The notes beneath the pieces are model-generated. The model searched no databases and was not told where the DNA came from. It saw only the letters and a program-made list of their open reading frames with translations. From a virus: a stretch of DNA of 62,439 bases. Made by a program: the position numbers and the translations under genes. The DNA is taken from the IMG/VR virus record IMGVR_UViG_3300006737_000032, positions 1 through 62,439 of that record; one strand, 5' to 3'. Within the stretch, counting starts at the first letter, position 1; each line of letters opens with the position of its first letter. This document shows, piece after piece, positions 15,249 through 24,817 of the stretch.

Positions 15249-18200
15249 TTGATTCTGGTATTGGGTCTCCACCGCGTTCTGACATGTCGAGGATTGCCCG
15301 TGTTTGTTCTTCTGTAAGGTTTCTTCTTCTGCACTCTGCAACGATGAGACGGACAAGCTCTAGATTAAACGCCGCAGCATTTTTCATGATTGTTACCGAT
15401 TGCTCTACTTTCTCGTCCATCGACAAAGACTTATACCAGGTCTCTCTTTCCACCATGGCGTCAACCTGTTTGTCGGTAAGCTGTGATGGGGGCAGGTATA
15501 CATTTGCGATATACGAAGTAGATGCGTCATCACTCAGGCCAGCGGCTTCGTGCATAGCGGTGATCTCGCCCACATTCAAGTCCAATCGGACCGTCATGTT
15601 CGTAACGTCTTGGCCCTTGGAGTGGTTCCTGTTGTGGATCTCCATGTAGTCTTGAGCTGCAGTCGCTATCTTCTTTGGGTCTCCAAGCTCTGGTTGCTTG
15701 GTGAACGGAGAGAATGATCTGTATTTGACTTGGTTCGCATACTCGTTCCACTCTTTTGTCTTGTTGGCACCAGCAACATCTACTGGCAGGTACGTGACTC
15801 TGAATCCAAGCAGACCGTATACGGCGTCTTCGAGCGTGTACTCTTTGTATCTGGTCTTTGGAGGGAAGTACTCGTAGAACTGATCCATGGCATTCTCCAA
15901 CGGGTGTCCGTTCGGAAGCTCTTCGTCACCAGACACAAGCTTAAAGACCTCTTCCACAGCCCCAGCTCTTAAGAATTCTGTTACGTTTCCAACAAATCCA
16001 GGTGCGACCTTCTTGAGGAATTGAACAAACACCTTGTCGGGTTGACGTATAGCTGCAGAAAGGGGTGACTCCCCAGGCTCAGTGTCTACAATTGACATGC
16101 CTCCCTCTTGTGTGTTTTGATAGAGCTCCTGAAGGAACCCAAACGTCACATCGCTAGAGAAGAACGGTGACCCAGCCTCCCACAAAGCAGACTGCAGTTT
16201 ATCTTGGAAGTTTACATCGTCAGGGTCCATGCCCATTACTGCCTTCAACGGCTTGAGAATAGCCTCGTGGGGTAGCATATAGGACATGTCCATGAAGTAT
16301 GGTGATCCATTCTCCACCCCCAAGTAAAACAGGTTAGATAGCTTCTGCCACTCTGGTCCAAGACTTCTTACTGCCTCATCGTCTTGATCTGTGAACCCGA
16401 GTCTGTCTTTGCTTTCTTCAGCAAGAGCATAAGCACTAACAAGAGACGCGGTGAGTCCCGCTGCCCTTCTCATAGCCATGCCTGTTCTTCCCGCTTGAAA
16501 GTCTTCAGCAATAAATTTGAATTGGTTGGTGGTTGTGCGCCACATCTCGTATGGGAATGACACAAAGGAACCAGCCAGTGGAAATCTTCTCAACTCTTTT
16601 GTGCCCCTAGAGATCTTGCTGTATGTGGGGTAGCCGTCCCTCACTCTCTGCGCAGCCTTGGCTTCTGCCTCTGCTACCGACATGCCCGAATCAAGAAACG
16701 CTTTGCGCTCTTGATAGTATCCATTGACCTTGTAGAAGTCATCACCAAATGCATACAGCTTCTGAGCGGTCTCCATCACCCTGTTGCCTTTCAGGATTCT
16801 GTTGACGTCGCCGCCCATGCTATCATTCAAGGTCTCCATGAGCTCTCGTGCATTTGCACCATCATTCAACACGCCAAGCTCAATGAGTTTTCTTACTTCA
16901 ACCCTGTATGTTTGATTTCTCTTAAACTTTCCATGCACCCCCCAAGCCATCTGCATGGCATCAAGGGTTGCCATTGGGTTTCTGGCAAAAGGAATGTGGC
17001 CGTTTGCAGCTGACAAGCCTAGCCCACTGATCAAGTTTCTTGCAGTGGTGGTTGGAGCCAGCACTGTTTTACCAACCTTGACGGCTGCGGACGCCTGAAC
17101 GAGCGTCTTGTATAAACCATCGTCGAGCGACTTGAGTGGCATTAGGTTGTCGAATGCCGTCTTAAAGTTCTGTGGTACGTATAGGTCAGCCAGTGGCAAC
17201 CAAGCCTCTGACGTAGGCGACAGCTTCACCATCTTTCCATTTGGTGAGTCCATCCCCTCAAACTCTACGCCCATGCGAGCCATCCCAGAGTCTCTAAGAA
17301 TCAACGACATTTCTGTTTGCCACCTTGCATTTGACAAGTACGAGTTCAGCTTTGACGCTGTTGTCACGTAGGCATTCATTGGGTCTTTGATCTTACCTAG
17401 CAAATCTTCAATCGGCTTGGGTAAATCTTTCTTAGCCTTCAAGAACGGTGCGTCCATAGCCCCCATCATGCTGAAGCCTCCGCCTCCATTTCTCTGGTTC
17501 TTTAGACCTATGAGATATGCGTTGAGCTCTCTCCGCGCCAGTTTTTGACGCTCCGCCTTTGTAAGCGGCACATCACCAAACGGCTGATCATATCTCTCTG
17601 CGATGTAGTCGATCGCGTTCTTGTATATCTTCTGAATGTCTGGGGGCATGGCATCATATCCACCCTCCTGTGTTAACAAGTCAAGTCTTCTGCCCCCATC
17701 GTTGAACAGTTCATACGATGTGGTCAAATATCTACCTTTGTTTGATCTGATCTTTTCGATCAGCTCTGCTCTTGCCTTTGCTTGTTCTGGCGTGCCCAAT
17801 GGCTGTTTCTCAAGCGTAGCAATAAGAGACTCCGACAAGCCGTCAATCTGCTCCCTAAAGAACGTAAGCTGTTCTTTGGAGTCCGCGCTAAGGTTGTTGA
17901 GCCTTGGGTCGTCCATTTTGATCTTGCCCTCCAGAGCTTCCAGCATCGCTGCCTGAGTGTCCTTGAGCATAGCTCCCTTGATTCTGATTCCGCCAGGTCC
18001 ACGGCGCACCTGTCTAAGCAGGTTTCTCCAAGACCGAGCATCAAACGATACCTCATTTATCCATGCAGAAGCAAGGCGCTCTCTGCTTCGGACGACCTCT
18101 TCAATCTCTGGGTTTTTGATTCCGCCGTTGCTCTTGAACCATTTGTTCCAAACGTTTTTGGCCTTCTGGCCGAACCTCTTGACAGTGGCGGACCTTTTGT

Positions 18201-20793
18201 TTCTCCTAGCGTCGGGAGACAGCGTTGGGTCGAGGTCACCTGGAAGTGGGACGTCTGTATCAGTTCTTGTCTGAGGTGTTGTGCGCTCGGAGACGGCCTT
18301 CTGAACGTCATCTATCGTTACCTCGTCTTCTTCTCTTCTTTCCTCCCTCTCTCTTACACCACGACGAGCGTCTGCAGAGCCTTCGTAGCCCTTTCTATTT
18401 TCTTGATAAACCTCATCAAGTCTCGACAACACCCCAGCAGCCTGTTCTTTGTACTGCATCCGAAGGTTCGGATCGTTGGTGGCGTCAAAGTTCAGCTTAA
18501 GCCTATCAAGAGTCACAACAAGATTGCTGACCTCCAGCAACTGCTCAGGATTGTTCTTTCTCAAGTAGTTGAGATAGTTCTCATTCTGTCGTCTTAGGGT
18601 GAGAGCTTTGTCTCTAGCATTTCTAATAGCAAGGTTGGCCTCAGCCGCAAAGCGCGGGTCCAGCTGTCCGTTCTTGGCAATCTTTTGAGTGTAGTCCTTA
18701 ACGAGATCGTCAAGCCTAGAAATCTCATCTGCATTCATGGGTATCAACTCGTTTGATCGAGCCGTCCCTTTGATGTGTCTCGCCGCACTACCTACGGTGT
18801 GCATCAAGCTTGTAAGAGGGATGATACCCAAGGACTGGTCAATGGCCCTAGTAATAGCTGATTCAAAGTCCATAACCCCACCCTGTACCTCTGCCTCAGC
18901 AAGCTGTTGCAAGAATATGTTGAACGTGGTTGCAATAGACCCCTCAGTGACGGCAATTCTTTGCCCCTGCATATAGCCCCTGAACCAGTTCTTAAGCTCG
19001 TTCTTGGCCGCTGTTTGATACGACCCCATAAGGGCTCTGTTCATTGCAACGTTAGACCCGAAGTCTCCTGCAAGGACGGCGGCTCCATACCCAAACCTAC
19101 CTGCGAAGTTGGTTTTGATGGTGAACTGCTTCTTGAGAACGTTTGGATCAAATGAATCGGCTTTCTCAGCCGCTTCGTAGTAGCTGTATTCCTTTCCATC
19201 AGCATCTACAAACGTATCAAACGAGATATCATTTCTGATTCTTGTCATCTCAACGGCTCCACCCTGAAGAGCCATAAACGCAGCAGTGCCAGTAACGCCT
19301 AGATACGGGTTCAAAGCCATGGCCGTCATGTATGGCAGGCCCTCCGCTGTCATGTCCAGGCTTTGCTTAAAAGCATTTTCAAAGTCACCACTTGCAATAC
19401 TTGAAGCAATGCCTTTTTGATACTCGTTCATCTCGGCCTGAAGCTGTTCTGAATCTATCTCTCTTCTTCGGATGCCGTTCTCAACCTCAAACATGTAGGC
19501 CTCCTGCTGATTCATGAATCTAATACCCCCCTCTACAGAGTCGTCGGGTACCGCGTACAATCCGCCTGATTCGAGACCTGTCGAGCCCTTAAGCAATGGT
19601 GCGTAAAGGTTTCCGCCTAAGTAGGCTGCAGCATTGTACAGGTTTTCGAACGCTCCAGCTGCTTTATCAACAAACTCACCTTCAAAACCTATTGATGGCC
19701 TGGGCCCGCCTTTAGCAAAAACTCTAAGCGTAGGCTTGTTGCCAACCACACCATCTCCAGACAGATCAATGGACATGCCATATCTCTTTCGGAACTGGTT
19801 CTCAAGCTGTGCAAGCTTAAGTTTTGCTTCATCTGTTGGAGCCCCTTCCTCTGTAACCTGTTGATACTCAGCTGGAAGAGCACGCTTGAGGGACAAGGCC
19901 ATGTCTTGGCTCATGTACTGCATCTCCAACTCAGCACGCTTTTTCTCGATGGCCTTTTCCGTCTGCTTGATACCCTTTTTATACGCTTGTCTGTTTGCTA
20001 CGTCTCTAGGCACACCTCTTCTGCGCATGCCTCTGCTTCCACCAGGCCCTTCAAGCGCTCTTTTAACCCAGTCTTCGTTTTCTTTGAGGGCGTCTTCTAG
20101 TGGCACACCATTGTTTACCATCTCCGATGTCTTTTCATCGAGGACGTATGCGATTGCCAGCCTATCTAGTACGTCATTGTATCTTCTGTGAGGAACTCCA
20201 TCCTCACCCTCAATTACACTAAGCAAACTTTCTGGAAGGAGGCCCCTGTTCCTTTCGCTGAATGCATTACTAGACGCTTGAACTGGAGCCGCTGCAGATC
20301 TAGCAAACTTGTCGAAGCTGGAGGTTTGCATGTTAAATATCATGCGGTCCATAACCTCGTCAGGGTTGTTGTTTAGCAGGTTGTATGGGTTGAGCTTGTG
20401 CCCCCCAACAGCGTCCTCTCCGTACAATGTTTGAACACCCTCAAAGTTTGCCGCCTGAACGTTTAAGCTCGTTGGCAGAAAGTCATCTACAAGGTCGTCC
20501 CAATTGTCACTTAGATTGTAGCCCGAATCTCCAGCTTCTGGCTGTTGAGGCTGATCTGTAGTCGAGGTAGGCGCCGTAGAAACCTGCTCCGAACTGGATT
20601 CCGATTGAGAGCTGTCTTGACTTTTTTTTTTAGGGTCGCCCTGATCCTGTGTGGCACCTTCGTAGAGGCCCCTCATGTATCTGCGAGCCTCACCTGTGTT
20701 GTACCCAGATCTGCCAAGCGCTCTAAAGGCCTGGTCAATCGAATAGTTCTGCCCCTGATACTCGGTGTACAGTTTTTGCAGTTCTTCTTCCAT
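15241..20793 (-). CDS. Giant virion/ejection protein (1850 aa)
   Basis: A very large late protein. The N-terminal ~100 residues are Gln/Ser-rich and disordered (QDSSQSESSSEQVSTAPTST). The middle has long helices with a hydrophobic stretch (ALNPYLGVTGTAAFMALQGG). Around residues 1330-1560 are LRRFPLAGSFVSFPYEMWRT, an Ala-rich segment and ELPNGHPLENAMDQF, resembling the LPD38 region of large polyvalent phage proteins. Length, position between tail genes and holin, and membrane-like segments suggest a protein ejected with the genome. I see no lysozyme or polymerase motif. Confidence 0.55.
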   Translation of the reverse strand: MEEELQKLYTEYQGQNYSIDQAFRALGRSGYNTGEARRYMRGLYEGATQDQGDPKKKSQDSSQSESSSEQVSTAPTSTTDQPQQPEAGDSGYNLSDNWDDLVDDFLPTSLNVQAANFEGVQTLYGEDAVGGHKLNPYNLLNNNPDEVMDRMIFNMQTSSFDKFARSAAAPVQASSNAFSERNRGLLPESLLSVIEGEDGVPHRRYNDVLDRLAIAYVLDEKTSEMVNNGVPLEDALKENEDWVKRALEGPGGSRGMRRRGVPRDVANRQAYKKGIKQTEKAIEKKRAELEMQYMSQDMALSLKRALPAEYQQVTEEGAPTDEAKLKLAQLENQFRKRYGMSIDLSGDGVVGNKPTLRVFAKGGPRPSIGFEGEFVDKAAGAFENLYNAAAYLGGNLYAPLLKGSTGLESGGLYAVPDDSVEGGIRFMNQQEAYMFEVENGIRRREIDSEQLQAEMNEYQKGIASSIASGDFENAFKQSLDMTAEGLPYMTAMALNPYLGVTGTAAFMALQGGAVEMTRIRNDISFDTFVDADGKEYSYYEAAEKADSFDPNVLKKQFTIKTNFAGRFGYGAAVLAGDFGSNVAMNRALMGSYQTAAKNELKNWFRGYMQGQRIAVTEGSIATTFNIFLQQLAEAEVQGGVMDFESAITRAIDQSLGIIPLTSLMHTVGSAARHIKGTARSNELIPMNADEISRLDDLVKDYTQKIAKNGQLDPRFAAEANLAIRNARDKALTLRRQNENYLNYLRKNNPEQLLEVSNLVVTLDRLKLNFDATNDPNLRMQYKEQAAGVLSRLDEVYQENRKGYEGSADARRGVREREERREEDEVTIDDVQKAVSERTTPQTRTDTDVPLPGDLDPTLSPDARRNKRSATVKRFGQKAKNVWNKWFKSNGGIKNPEIEEVVRSRERLASAWINEVSFDARSWRNLLRQVRRGPGGIRIKGAMLKDTQAAMLEALEGKIKMDDPRLNNLSADSKEQLTFFREQIDGLSESLIATLEKQPLGTPEQAKARAELIEKIRSNKGRYLTTSYELFNDGGRRLDLLTQEGGYDAMPPDIQKIYKNAIDYIAERYDQPFGDVPLTKAERQKLARRELNAYLIGLKNQRNGGGGFSMMGAMDAPFLKAKKDLPKPIEDLLGKIKDPMNAYVTTASKLNSYLSNARWQTEMSLILRDSGMARMGVEFEGMDSPNGKMVKLSPTSEAWLPLADLYVPQNFKTAFDNLMPLKSLDDGLYKTLVQASAAVKVGKTVLAPTTTARNLISGLGLSAANGHIPFARNPMATLDAMQMAWGVHGKFKRNQTYRVEVRKLIELGVLNDGANARELMETLNDSMGGDVNRILKGNRVMETAQKLYAFGDDFYKVNGYYQERKAFLDSGMSVAEAEAKAAQRVRDGYPTYSKISRGTKELRRFPLAGSFVSFPYEMWRTTTNQFKFIAEDFQAGRTGMAMRRAAGLTASLVSAYALAEESKDRLGFTDQDDEAVRSLGPEWQKLSNLFYLGVENGSPYFMDMSYMLPHEAILKPLKAVMGMDPDDVNFQDKLQSALWEAGSPFFSSDVTFGFLQELYQNTQEGGMSIVDTEPGESPLSAAIRQPDKVFVQFLKKVAPGFVGNVTEFLRAGAVEEVFKLVSGDEELPNGHPLENAMDQFYEYFPPKTRYKEYTLEDAVYGLLGFRVTYLPVDVAGANKTKEWNEYANQVKYRSFSPFTKQPELGDPKKIATAAQDYMEIHNRNHSKGQDVTNMTVRLDLNVGEITAMHEAAGLSDDASTSYIANVYLPPSQLTDKQVDAMVERETWYKSLSMDEKVEQSVTIMKNAAAFNLELVRLIVAECRRRNLTEEQTRAILDMSERGGDPIPESNE

Positions 20794-22526
20794 TATTGTT
20801 GCGCGTTAATTACGTCCTGTAGAGGTGTTCCCGTTTGACCAACATCTCCCGCCTTTTTATATTCTTCTCTAACCGCTGCTTCAAGGGCAATAAACGCCTC
20901 AGAATATTCGTCGTTGTCGTCTGTGATAGGAACAATTATGAACTTGGGTTCGGGCTTCTTGTCCCACCCCGCTATGTTCCAGTAATCATCGTTTTCAAAA
21001 AGCTCTCGCTCTTGTTCGGTGCCTATGAACCCGTCAAAAACACCCCTTCCCTGTCCACGAAGGTCTGCGTTTACCTTTTCAACCAAGATGATATTGTCAT
21101 CGTAGTAAGGAATAATTCTGCTGATTCTTTCTGCGGTCTCGTTTTCACTTCGAGCGTATGTAAGATTTAGTGCGTTAGGCAGCGGAATGTCAAGGCGTGG
21201 CCTTCCAACAAGACTTCTCATTGTTTCGGCATCATTCCCATAAATTCTGTCGAGCTTGTAGTCTTCCTCTTGCCCAGGTGCCATGGGCGACACAGATGTT
21301 GGGAGACCTTCTCTTTTCTCCTTCAGTACGTTGGCCCACAAAACCTCCTCACCAGCTCTTCCTCCGCCTCCGCTTCTTCGGGTGGTGAGATTAGACTGAT
21401 AAAGACCCACTACCCTGTCGAGGTACAAGTCCATTGGTGTCTTCCAACCAAGCGCTGGAGGCTGTTGCTTAAACTTCTCTGGGTCATACTGCTCACCAGC
21501 TTCCTTCGTACCATCAAACGTTTCGTTGGCATAGTCTCTAAGAGATGACTCCTGCAGCGATGCGTCGTTCGAAAATATCATCATTAGACCGCGCTTGATA
21601 TTCTCTCTAGCCTGATCCTCACTGATAGGATTTTTGTCGTCGTTAATAGCTTTGTCAGCCTGAGCCACAAGCTTTTGAACTTTTGCTGAAGCAAAGAAAG
21701 ACGTAGGGTCTTGATAGTTTGGTCTGGTCTCAGGTTGGAACCACTGCCTCTCACCTCTAGCTGGGTGCAACCAGCTCGGCCCAGACACCTTGATAGGCTC
21801 TTTGTTGATCGGCTGATTTGTAACAGGGTCAATAATAGAGAGCGTAGTCACACCAGTCACAGGGTCTGTCTCGTACATAGGCTCAGCTCTCTGACCGTTG
21901 CCTAGGTCGTATTTAGCTTCGCTTCTAATGCGTTGCTCGTACATGTCGCGCATCGCCATGCCCGTTGATGGGTCTCTGTAGTCGCCAATCTTTGTCTTGA
22001 CGCCATTGATAATCATCGGCTCATAGCTGCCGTACACTGTGTGGTTGTGGTATACACCACGACGAACGTTCAGGTCATCAGAAGACACAACAGGGCTGCC
22101 CTGACCTCTGTAGAGGGTGGGGTCCTGAATCAGCTGCCCATAAACATCGTATGCACTGTTCTGACCCTTCATGAGCTCAGACTGCATATTGCCAGCACCC
22201 TCCAGTCTATCCATAGTCTGAACCACAAAAGGAATAAACTGCTCTGGGTTTGGGTGAAACATAGCCTGCTGTCGCAGGTCGTTGTACGTTTCCTGATACT
22301 CGTTTATGTCTTGTGTTGACCAGTTAGAAAAATTTGCTGATATCTTGTTAAGCTGCATAAGCTGCTTGTTCCTTTCGGTTGCAGCTTGCTTAGCTCTGTC
22401 AGCCTGTTGTTTTGCCATAGCCCCCTGCACAGCAGAAAGCTTTTCAAATGGCTGAGATAGCTGATCAGCTAGATTCTTCGAAGGCTCCACTCTGGGAGCT
22501 ACATACTGGTACTCAAATTCAGACAT
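20793..22526 (-). CDS. Structural protein of unknown role (577 aa)
   Basis: Residues ~20-90 are Gln/Lys-rich and coiled-coil-like (MAKQQADRAKQAATERNKQ). The rest mixes short strands and helices (PVVSSDDLNVRRGVYHNHTV, PSWLHPARGERQWFQ). I recognise no family. It sits between the 1850-residue protein and a Gly-rich protein, both presumed virion components, and its ATG directly abuts the stop of its upstream neighbour. Confidence 0.5.
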   Translation of the reverse strand: MSEFEYQYVAPRVEPSKNLADQLSQPFEKLSAVQGAMAKQQADRAKQAATERNKQLMQLNKISANFSNWSTQDINEYQETYNDLRQQAMFHPNPEQFIPFVVQTMDRLEGAGNMQSELMKGQNSAYDVYGQLIQDPTLYRGQGSPVVSSDDLNVRRGVYHNHTVYGSYEPMIINGVKTKIGDYRDPSTGMAMRDMYEQRIRSEAKYDLGNGQRAEPMYETDPVTGVTTLSIIDPVTNQPINKEPIKVSGPSWLHPARGERQWFQPETRPNYQDPTSFFASAKVQKLVAQADKAINDDKNPISEDQARENIKRGLMMIFSNDASLQESSLRDYANETFDGTKEAGEQYDPEKFKQQPPALGWKTPMDLYLDRVVGLYQSNLTTRRSGGGGRAGEEVLWANVLKEKREGLPTSVSPMAPGQEEDYKLDRIYGNDAETMRSLVGRPRLDIPLPNALNLTYARSENETAERISRIIPYYDDNIILVEKVNADLRGQGRGVFDGFIGTEQERELFENDDYWNIAGWDKKPEPKFIIVPITDDNDEYSEAFIALEAAVREEYKKAGDVGQTGTPLQDVINAQQ

Positions 22527-23806
22527 TACGCCATCACTTGTTCAGTCTCTTTAAACTGAGGCTGTCCTAGAATAGATTCCATAGCTTGATAGTATGCCAT
22601 CCACTCTTCGTTTGAGGGCTCTCTTCCGTCGTCAAGAATGCCCTTGATTTCGCCGTGGCTATCCATCATGGCTGAGCCTTGTTGATCATTGAGCATTACC
22701 TCACCACCCATGGCCTCACCGACCTTTTGACCGTCGTTGTTGATCATGTGAATTGGGTTGGTCGTATGTGAAGGTTCGCCTGGGAATGGACCTTGAATTG
22801 GAGGCTGTCCTTTGCCTCCACCCATGATCTGATCCAAGACACTACCCCCCATCATATACTTCATCGCGCCACCATCGCCATATTCTTGAGGCATCATGCC
22901 ACCACCAGGGTATTTTCTGCCGTACTCGGCTTTACCCTTTTCGTCAGGCTTTGGGATGACACCCTTTCCCATTAAGACATCTTTTTGGGTGACCTCTCCA
23001 TCACCACTGTAATCTGGGAACGTCTTGCCCCCTTGTCCGTAAAAATTCATTTTTCCTCCGTTTTCTACAAAAAGTGACAATCCAGCTTCAAGAACGCCCT
23101 GTCCAATCTGACCAAATGCCTGTCTTCTGGCTTGCTCTTCTGCAACTTTGTTTTGAGCTGCAGTTCTTGCGGCTTCTTCTGAGTATCCAAGCTTTCTTAG
23201 ATCCAATTCGTACTGTCTTTGCAGGTTTGAGTCTGCAATGTTTTGCTCTGCAGCCCCTAGTGCAGTCCTAGCGGCAACAGTATTCTGGAAATCAGACTCT
23301 CTGGCTGCCAGTATAGCTGATGGGTCTGTCACGGTGCCAAGACCACTTAAGAGAGCCCTTGGGTCTGCAGACTCCAAGACGTTAAGGTTCTGTGCCTGCC
23401 TTGAGAGTATGGGGTCGATGTTGGTTTTTCTGCTCGCCATCAAATTGTAGGCGTCAGAAGTATTCTGGCTGAGGGTTCTGTCGTACTTGCCTTCCGCTTC
23501 AGAGTAAAAATCTTCAATAGCTGTCTTGGCTTTGTTATACTCAGCTTCAGCTTCAGCGATTCTTCCCTTAGATCCGACAAGATTTGCTATGCCACCAATA
23601 ATGCCAGTGCCACCGCTTGCTATGCTTGGACCTCCGCTTGCACCCATCTGTCCAGTAGATGCGGACACATACGATCCCGTGAACGGATTGTATTCGTAGT
23701 CCGTTGGGGTCATATTTACATATGGGTTCGAATATCCGTAAGGGTTGAGTGGATCTACTTGACCCTGATCTGTTGGTTCTTCATGTACTGTACCGTCGTG
23801 TGCCAT
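22526..23806 (-). CDS. Virion protein with coiled coil, Gly/Met-rich region and an EF-hand-like loop (426 aa)
   Basis: The N-terminus is Tyr/Gly/Ser-rich. Residues ~85-235 are helical with long Ala/Gln/Glu runs, likely a coiled coil. The region FYGQGGKTFPDYSGDGEVTQ holds a calcium-loop-like DYSGDGEVTQKD. A Gly/Met-rich stretch with GEMMG-like repeats and HMINNDGQKVGEAMGGEVML follows. Similar Gly-rich 'GGK...GGE' proteins occur in late regions of Bacteroidota phages. Function unknown. Confidence 0.5.
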   Translation of the reverse strand: MAHDGTVHEEPTDQGQVDPLNPYGYSNPYVNMTPTDYEYNPFTGSYVSASTGQMGASGGPSIASGGTGIIGGIANLVGSKGRIAEAEAEYNKAKTAIEDFYSEAEGKYDRTLSQNTSDAYNLMASRKTNIDPILSRQAQNLNVLESADPRALLSGLGTVTDPSAILAARESDFQNTVAARTALGAAEQNIADSNLQRQYELDLRKLGYSEEAARTAAQNKVAEEQARRQAFGQIGQGVLEAGLSLFVENGGKMNFYGQGGKTFPDYSGDGEVTQKDVLMGKGVIPKPDEKGKAEYGRKYPGGGMMPQEYGDGGAMKYMMGGSVLDQIMGGGKGQPPIQGPFPGEPSHTTNPIHMINNDGQKVGEAMGGEVMLNDQQGSAMMDSHGEIKGILDDGREPSNEEWMAYYQAMESILGQPQFKETEQVMA

Positions 23807-23815
23807 GCTGTAAAT

Positions 23816-24817
23816 TTAAGCATTTTGACCTAAACTGTGGTCCAGCTTGGTTGGCTCGTATTCTACGTTGAATGCCATAGCCTCCACAGGGGCGGTCGAA
23901 TTGTTTCTCATGAACACATATGCGTACTGTCCGCGCATAGTGTCGCCGTCAAGTTTTGAAGATGTAGCCGTCCATACAGCGTTGTTGGTGGTGTATGGCT
24001 GTGACATCCATTCAAACGGGTATGCCTGAAGAATAGAAAACGGAATTGTCATCTTCATCGTCACCTCGCCATCTGAAGGGCTGTATGATTGCACTTCTGC
24101 TGCGTTGATGTTGATTGCCCCTGAGTATCCAATACCCGTGACAGACACAAAACCGTTGGGGGTGAGATAGCTTCTCCCCCCAAACTCTTCAACATCAAAG
24201 ACTGCAAGAACGCCCTTACCAGATCTAACTCTCTCCCCAATCTTTCCTATAGGCACGGTCCAAGTCAGGTCAAGGTTGTCCTGTCCAAGACCCAAATCGC
24301 CTGCGGGTTCGAAAGGCATGAACGACACAATGCTGTCTGGTATGCTGAAGCTGTACGCTATGTTTGCTGAGCTATTAACCTCTGAGCGCGGCATAGCCGC
24401 ATACATGATTCCCTCTTTCCTTTGGAAGCCCTTGACCTCCCCGAACTGGTATTCGTTGGAGTTAAGAGACCCAGAGGGGTGAATGTTTGTTGATACGTGC
24501 CCAGACCAAAGACTAGAGTTTGTCTCGATAGACAGTGACTTGTAGATCTTTGTTGAGCTGGGGTTGTAGTTGCTTACAAATGCGAGCGACGTATCGTACT
24601 GAAAGCCGTAGAAGTTGTTTCTAGTTTCGTTGTCGTCGTGCCTCCAGATCTTGGACATGGCATCGCCTTCACCGCCTGGCCATTTTGAGTTGCAAGACAC
24701 GACATTGTTGTCTACGGTGGCATATGCTGTAGGCGTAAAGCTATAGCGCGTTCTCCACACCTTGTCTTTGTGTGCGAATGCAAAGGTTACACCCTTATGA
24801 TTGTTGTTCTGACTCAT
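23816..24817 (-). CDS. Tail appendage-type structural protein (333 aa)
   Basis: The segments KVWRTRYSFTPTAYATVDNN, HDDNETRNNFYGFQYD, SLAFVSNYNPSSTKIYKSLS and IETNSSLWSGHVST follow an order I recognise from structural proteins of many marine and Bacteroidota phages, probably a tail or appendage component. The C-terminal half (PIGKIGERVRSGKGVLAVFD) is beta-rich. It ends the fibre/adhesin block and overlaps the upstream adhesin gene by four bases. Confidence 0.6.
   Translation of the reverse strand: MSQNNNHKGVTFAFAHKDKVWRTRYSFTPTAYATVDNNVVSCNSKWPGGEGDAMSKIWRHDDNETRNNFYGFQYDTSLAFVSNYNPSSTKIYKSLSIETNSSLWSGHVSTNIHPSGSLNSNEYQFGEVKGFQRKEGIMYAAMPRSEVNSSANIAYSFSIPDSIVSFMPFEPAGDLGLGQDNLDLTWTVPIGKIGERVRSGKGVLAVFDVEEFGGRSYLTPNGFVSVTGIGYSGAININAAEVQSYSPSDGEVTMKMTIPFSILQAYPFEWMSQPYTTNNAVWTATSSKLDGDTMRGQYAYVFMRNNSTAPVEAMAFNVEYEPTKLDHSLGQNA

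Noticed and set aside
15241-20793. RNA polymerase or lytic transglycosylase domain in the 1850-aa protein
   Set aside because: No DxDGD-type polymerase motif and no transglycosylase catalytic pattern could be found by eye.
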